DNA of 34,556 nucleotides. Origin: Hyphomicrobium sp. (GTDB lineage Bacteria; Pseudomonadota; Alphaproteobacteria; Rhizobiales; Hyphomicrobiaceae). The translations under genes and the position numbers were made by a program. The stretch is taken from assembly GCA_025351425.1 (NCBI GenBank), contig JANXVY010000064.1:1-34556 (forward strand), given 5' to 3'. Below, piece by piece: positions 31,823 through 34,556 of the stretch. Below the pieces are notes generated by a model, which did no database searches, was not told where the DNA came from, and was given only the letters and a program-made list of their open reading frames with translations. Numbering within the stretch: the stretch's first letter is position 1; each line of letters opens with the position of its first letter.

Positions 31823-31926
31823 CTAGAGCATTTTCTGACGAAGTGGATCCCGGTTCGTCGAAGAAAATGCGACAAAAGCAACAACCTAGAGCTAAATTCC
31901 GATTCCGTAGGATCGGAATTTGATCT
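31823..31926. repeat. Palindromic intergenic repeat (Rhizobiales-type, CTAGAGC-bounded)
   Basis: Two palindromic modules each begin with CTAGAGC (31823-31829 and 31886-31892). Module one is an imperfect stem, GCATTTTC-t-GACGAA paired with TTCGTC-gaa-GAAAATGC, around GTGGATCCCGG. Module two is a perfect 10-bp stem, AAATTCCGAT/ATCGGAATTT (31894-31921). I recall very similar AGAGCATTTTC...GAAAATGC repeats as abundant in Rhizobiales genomes. It separates the regulator and kinase genes and could act as a transcript-processing or attenuation element. Confidence 0.75.
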
Positions 31927-31946
31927 AGCGCCGCCCAGCTGGCAGC

Positions 31947-32660
31947 TCAGTCGGTATACAGGATATAGCCCTTGCCGCGAACCGTCTGGAGATAGACGGG
32001 ATTGGCGGGGTCGCTCTCGATCTTGCGCCGCAGCCGGTTGATCTGCACGTCGACCGCGCGCTCGCTGCCCGTTTCACCTTCGCTTGCAAGCTCATGGCGC
32101 TGCACGGGAAGCCCGCGGCGCTGTGCGAACAGCCGCAACAGCTCGCGCTCGCGTTCGGTGAGCTTGACGGAGACGTCGTCGCGCTTGAGTTCGCCGCGCC
32201 CGACATGGAACGTGAACGGCCCCATCCGGATTTCCTCGCGGCTGCCGGTGGACGAAGGGTCGCTCCGGCGCAGGATATTTTTGAGGCGCAGCAGCAACTC
32301 GCGCGGCTCGAACGGCTTCTGCATGTAGTCGTCGACGCCCGCTTCGAGGCCCTCGATGCGGTGTTCCGGTTCGCACCGCGCCGTCAGCATGCAGATCGGC
32401 ACGGGCCGGGTTTTTTTAAGATCGCGGGCAAGATCGAGCCCGCTTTCGCCCGGCATCATGACATCGAGCAGGATGATATCGAAGTCGAGCCCGCGCAGCG
32501 CGGCCCGCGCGTTGGCGGCGTCCTGCGCCGGTGTGACGCGAAAGCCGTTTTCGGTGAGATAGCGCGCGAGCAGGTCGCGGATTTTCTGGTCGTCGTCGAC
32601 CAGTAGAATGTGGGGCGCATTGTCGTGGAGCGCTTCGCTCGCGCAACGGGGATTGGACAC
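31947..32660 (-). CDS. OmpR-family response regulator
   Basis: A 237-residue transcription factor. The receiver domain (about 17-130) has the acidic pair in HILLVDDDQ, phosphoacceptor Asp66 in IILLDVMMPG, the conserved Thr in MLTA and the Lys in MQKPFEPRELLLR. The C-terminal winged helix includes LTERERELLRLFAQRRG and the recognition region ERAVDVQINRLRRKIE, then YLQTVRGKGYIL. GTG 32660 is chosen because GGAG precedes it and the region further upstream has no receiver sequence. It is divergent from the secreted eight-cysteine protein gene (159 bases), which is therefore a candidate target. Its cognate kinase follows on the same strand. Confidence 0.95.
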   Translation of the reverse strand: MSNPRCASEALHDNAPHILLVDDDQKIRDLLARYLTENGFRVTPAQDAANARAALRGLDFDIILLDVMMPGESGLDLARDLKKTRPVPICMLTARCEPEHRIEGLEAGVDDYMQKPFEPRELLLRLKNILRRSDPSSTGSREEIRMGPFTFHVGRGELKRDDVSVKLTERERELLRLFAQRRGLPVQRHELASEGETGSERAVDVQINRLRRKIESDPANPVYLQTVRGKGYILYTD

Positions 32661-32818
32661 GGGCAAACTCCGCGTGTTGGAATTGACGTCCGGAACCGGA
32701 CCTGCGGATTGTTGAGGGACGTTGTGCGTCCGAATGGACGAACCTGCAAGGTTTTTGGTAGCGTTTGAAAAATACGTCCACGTTTGGAACGGACAAACAA
32801 GCACCCAGGAGAGCCCCG

Positions 32819-33100
32819 ATGAGAGCAAAGGCGCATGGCACGCGGTGGCCCGTGTTTCTGGCCGCAGTCGTCTGCCTCGGGGGGCCGGCAGCGCAGGCGT
32901 GGGCGCAAAGCGCGCCCGGATCGGTCGATAGCCAGAGAAACTGCCAGACGCTGCGCACGTGCCAGTTTAATAAGGGCGGTGCATTCCGCGGCTGCATTTC
33001 GACCTACAGCTGCCGCAGCTGCAAGTTCGTGGCGGCGAAGTGTTCGGTCGGGACCATCACCGGCAACTGCCGGCGTCAGGTCTGCGCGTGGGGCGCATGA
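32819..33100 (+). CDS. Small secreted eight-cysteine protein
   Basis: A 93-residue protein with a good signal peptide (WPVFLAAVVCLGGPAAQAWA, cleavage near AQS). The mature part contains eight cysteines in about 60 residues: NC, TC, GC, SC, SC, KC, NC and VC. It also has many basic and polar residues. An even cysteine number in an exported protein suggests four disulfides. AGGAGAG stands at proper spacing before ATG 32819. I do not recognise a family. Its promoter region is shared with the divergent OmpR-type regulator. Possible roles include a periplasmic/secreted structural, toxin-like or metal-binding protein; none is proven. Confidence 0.8.
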   Translation: MRAKAHGTRWPVFLAAVVCLGGPAAQAWAQSAPGSVDSQRNCQTLRTCQFNKGGAFRGCISTYSCRSCKFVAAKCSVGTITGNCRRQVCAWGA

Positions 33101-33127
33101 CCCAGGCTCCGGGGACTTACTGAAGAC

Positions 33128-33793
33128 TTATGAAACAGTCAGATGCGCGCGCACATCCGCAAACACGGCCCGGAACATGGCCGGGGTGAGTACACCCGTA
33201 TTGGTATTATAGCGCGAGCAGTGATAGCTGTCGAAAAGGTGCAGCCCATGTCCCACCGCATGGCGCGCCCCATGGCCGAACGGAAACGCGCTGCGTTTAT
33301 GGCCGAGCGCGACCAGCGTCGTGTCGTGGGCGATGCGGCCAAGCGCGACGATCGCGGCGAGCCGTGGCAGGCTCGCGATCCTCGCCGCTAGGAAGGGCCG
33401 GCAGGTGTTGATTTCGGCGGGTGTCGGCTTGTTGAGTGGAGGGAGACAGCGGACCGCATTCGTTATCATGCAGTCGGCCATCGAAAGCCCGTCGTCTGGC
33501 CGCGCATCATAGCGCCCGCTGGCGAACCCGAACGCCAGCAGCGTCTCGTAAAGCAAAACGCCCGCATGGTCGCCCGTGAAGGGTCGGCCGGTCCGGTTGG
33601 CGCCGTTCATCCCAGGCGCAAGGCCAACCACCAGCAAGCGGGCTGTCGCCGGGCCAAACGAGGGAACGGGCGCATTATGCCAATAGGGCTCAAGAACCCG
33701 CTGTTCGGCGAGAAAACAGGACAGCCTGGGACACAAGGAGCACGCGGACGCCGGTTCGGGCCCGCACGGATGCGCCCGAGGCGCGGGTGACAT
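33128..33793 (-). CDS. Family 5 uracil-DNA glycosylase (UdgB-like)
   Basis: Removes uracil or other deaminated bases from DNA. The 221-residue protein has family-5 motif 1, GLAPGMNGANRTGRPFTGD (residues about 57-75), and ITNAVRCLPPLNKP in the middle. Motif 2 reads YHCSRYNTNTG (His191-Cys192-Ser193) where HPS is expected, so the Pro is replaced by Cys. Cysteines at 10, 18, 21 and 26 and at CRPFL (131) suit the family's iron-sulfur cluster. The gene starts eight bases after the NYN gene on the same strand and is likely cotranscribed with it. Confidence 0.9.
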   Translation of the reverse strand: MSPAPRAHPCGPEPASACSLCPRLSCFLAEQRVLEPYWHNAPVPSFGPATARLLVVGLAPGMNGANRTGRPFTGDHAGVLLYETLLAFGFASGRYDARPDDGLSMADCMITNAVRCLPPLNKPTPAEINTCRPFLAARIASLPRLAAIVALGRIAHDTTLVALGHKRSAFPFGHGARHAVGHGLHLFDSYHCSRYNTNTGVLTPAMFRAVFADVRAHLTVS

Positions 33794-33801
33794 GCGGGAG
33801 A

Positions 33802-34440
33802 TCAGGCTTCTTCAGTCACGTCGTCGCGGTCGTGAAACGAAGCGTCGCGGGGCGGTTGACTGCCGCCGGGCCGTGGCGCGAACGAACGGACCTCGCGCTG
33901 CGGACGCTGCTGGGCTGGATCGCGGCAGATCAATTGTTCGAGATCGGCGATATCCACGAACTGATCGGCCTGCCGGCGCAGCTCGTCGGCAACCATCGGC
34001 GGCTGGGTCTGAAGTGTCGACACGACGCTGACGCGCTTGCCTTTTTGCTGGAGCGCGGCAACGAGGCTGCGGAAATCGCCATCGCCCGAAAACAGCACGA
34101 TGTGATCGAGGTTTTCGGCGAGCCGCATCGCGTCGACGGCAAGCTCGATATCCATGTTGCCCTTGACCTTGCGGCGGCCCGTGGCGTCGGTGAATTCCTT
34201 GGTCGGCTTGGTGACCATCGTGTACCCGTTGTAATCGAGCCAGTCGATCAACGGCCGGATGGACGAATATTCCTGATCTTCAGCCAGGGCCGTATAGTAA
34301 AGCGCGCGGACGAGCTGACCCTTTTGGCGGAACACGGCGAGCAGGCGCTTGTAGTCGATGTCGAAGCCGAGGGTCTTTGCGGTTGCATACAGATTCGCGC
34401 CATCGATAAAGAGCGCAATTTTATTGGAAGCGGGCGACAT
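33802..34440 (-). CDS. NYN-domain (LabA/DUF88-like) putative RNase
   Basis: A 212-residue protein with a PIN-like NYN fold. Expected metal-binding acidic residues are present: Asp13 in FIDGANLY, Asp97 and Asp103 in GNMDIELAVDAM, and Asp120/Asp122 in FSGDGDFRSL. The C-terminus (from about residue 175) is a polar, Gln/Arg/Pro-rich tail. NYN proteins are predicted or shown RNases in RNA turnover; no catalytic activity has been shown here. It is the first gene of a probable two-gene unit with the uracil-DNA glycosylase. The 116 bases upstream to the window end contain no other recognised gene. Confidence 0.93.
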   Translation of the reverse strand: MSPASNKIALFIDGANLYATAKTLGFDIDYKRLLAVFRQKGQLVRALYYTALAEDQEYSSIRPLIDWLDYNGYTMVTKPTKEFTDATGRRKVKGNMDIELAVDAMRLAENLDHIVLFSGDGDFRSLVAALQQKGKRVSVVSTLQTQPPMVADELRRQADQFVDIADLEQLICRDPAQQRPQREVRSFAPRPGGSQPPRDASFHDRDDVTEEA

Positions 34441-34556
34441 TCAGTTTTCTCGCGTGGTTGTTGTCGTTGTCAGAACATTTCTGGCGCGGGCGGCAGTGCA
34501 CCACGCATTTTCAGAATCACACTACCTTAAGTTGGCTGGCTGCGCGATACGCATCG

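Overview
The window is high-GC bacterial chromosomal DNA that reads as alphaproteobacterial. The evidence is the DUF2948 - hisD - UPF0262 gene order, a DUF2793 protein, a ChvG/EnvZ-type kinase with an OmpR-type regulator, frequent GTG/TTG starts, and a CTAGAGC-bounded palindromic repeat that I recognise from Rhizobiales-type genomes. No integrase, transposase, plasmid gene or CRISPR array was seen. The order is inferred from recall, not from a search.

Layout. 1-2461: the 3' end of an FGE-sulfatase (SUMF1-like) gene, a terminator, then a DEAD-box RNA helicase with a very strong terminator. 2470-5655: a bactofilin fused to a CSPG/cadherin-like repeat, divergent from DUF2948, hisD and UPF0262. 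5760-7402: a DUF2793/beta-helix spike-like gene broken by one base in a run of seven C. 7594-11682: a 1,362-residue fusion of two rhodanese domains, a YidC/Oxa1 insertase core and an ATP-grasp/phosphohistidine dikinase; this is the strongest novelty here. 11713-15281: a 29-residue small ORF on the minus strand, then a PstS-like binding protein directly abutting a membrane GGDEF-EAL protein. 15692-19485: an envelope cluster with a BON/OmpA protein, a 35-residue membrane peptide whose stop lies in a 20-bp tandem repeat, and a membrane-anchored protein with two helix-hairpin-helix modules. 19555-22824 (minus): an alpha/beta hydrolase and a Slt-type lytic transglycosylase. 23193-24727: dapA and smpB (TTG start), separated by a run of hairpins. 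24965-25780 (minus): a DUF2189 membrane protein. 26015-27192: a tandem peroxiredoxin pair in which the second copy contains no cysteine. 27408-27493: tRNA-Leu(UAA). 27560-30341: a methanethiol S-methyltransferase-like gene (mddA) with a coupled small ORF, divergent from a SARP/BTAD regulator fused to an alpha/beta hydrolase, with an 11-bp tandem direct repeat between them. 30387-32660 (minus): a sensor kinase and response regulator separated by a palindromic repeat. 32819-34440: a secreted eight-cysteine protein, a family 5 uracil-DNA glycosylase and a NYN/LabA-type nuclease.

How the genes work together. Core functions are histidine and lysine/peptidoglycan precursor synthesis (hisD, dapA), ribosome rescue (smpB), RNA remodelling and uracil repair. 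Around them is an unusually dense set of cell-envelope genes: bactofilin, OmpA/BON, the anchored helix-hairpin-helix protein, lytic transglycosylase, the EnvZ-like kinase, and the insertase-dikinase fusion. Three arrangements suggest undescribed pairings: the triple fusion, the binding-protein/c-di-GMP pair, and the SARP-hydrolase/methyltransferase pair. All functional links are inferences from domain content and gene order.
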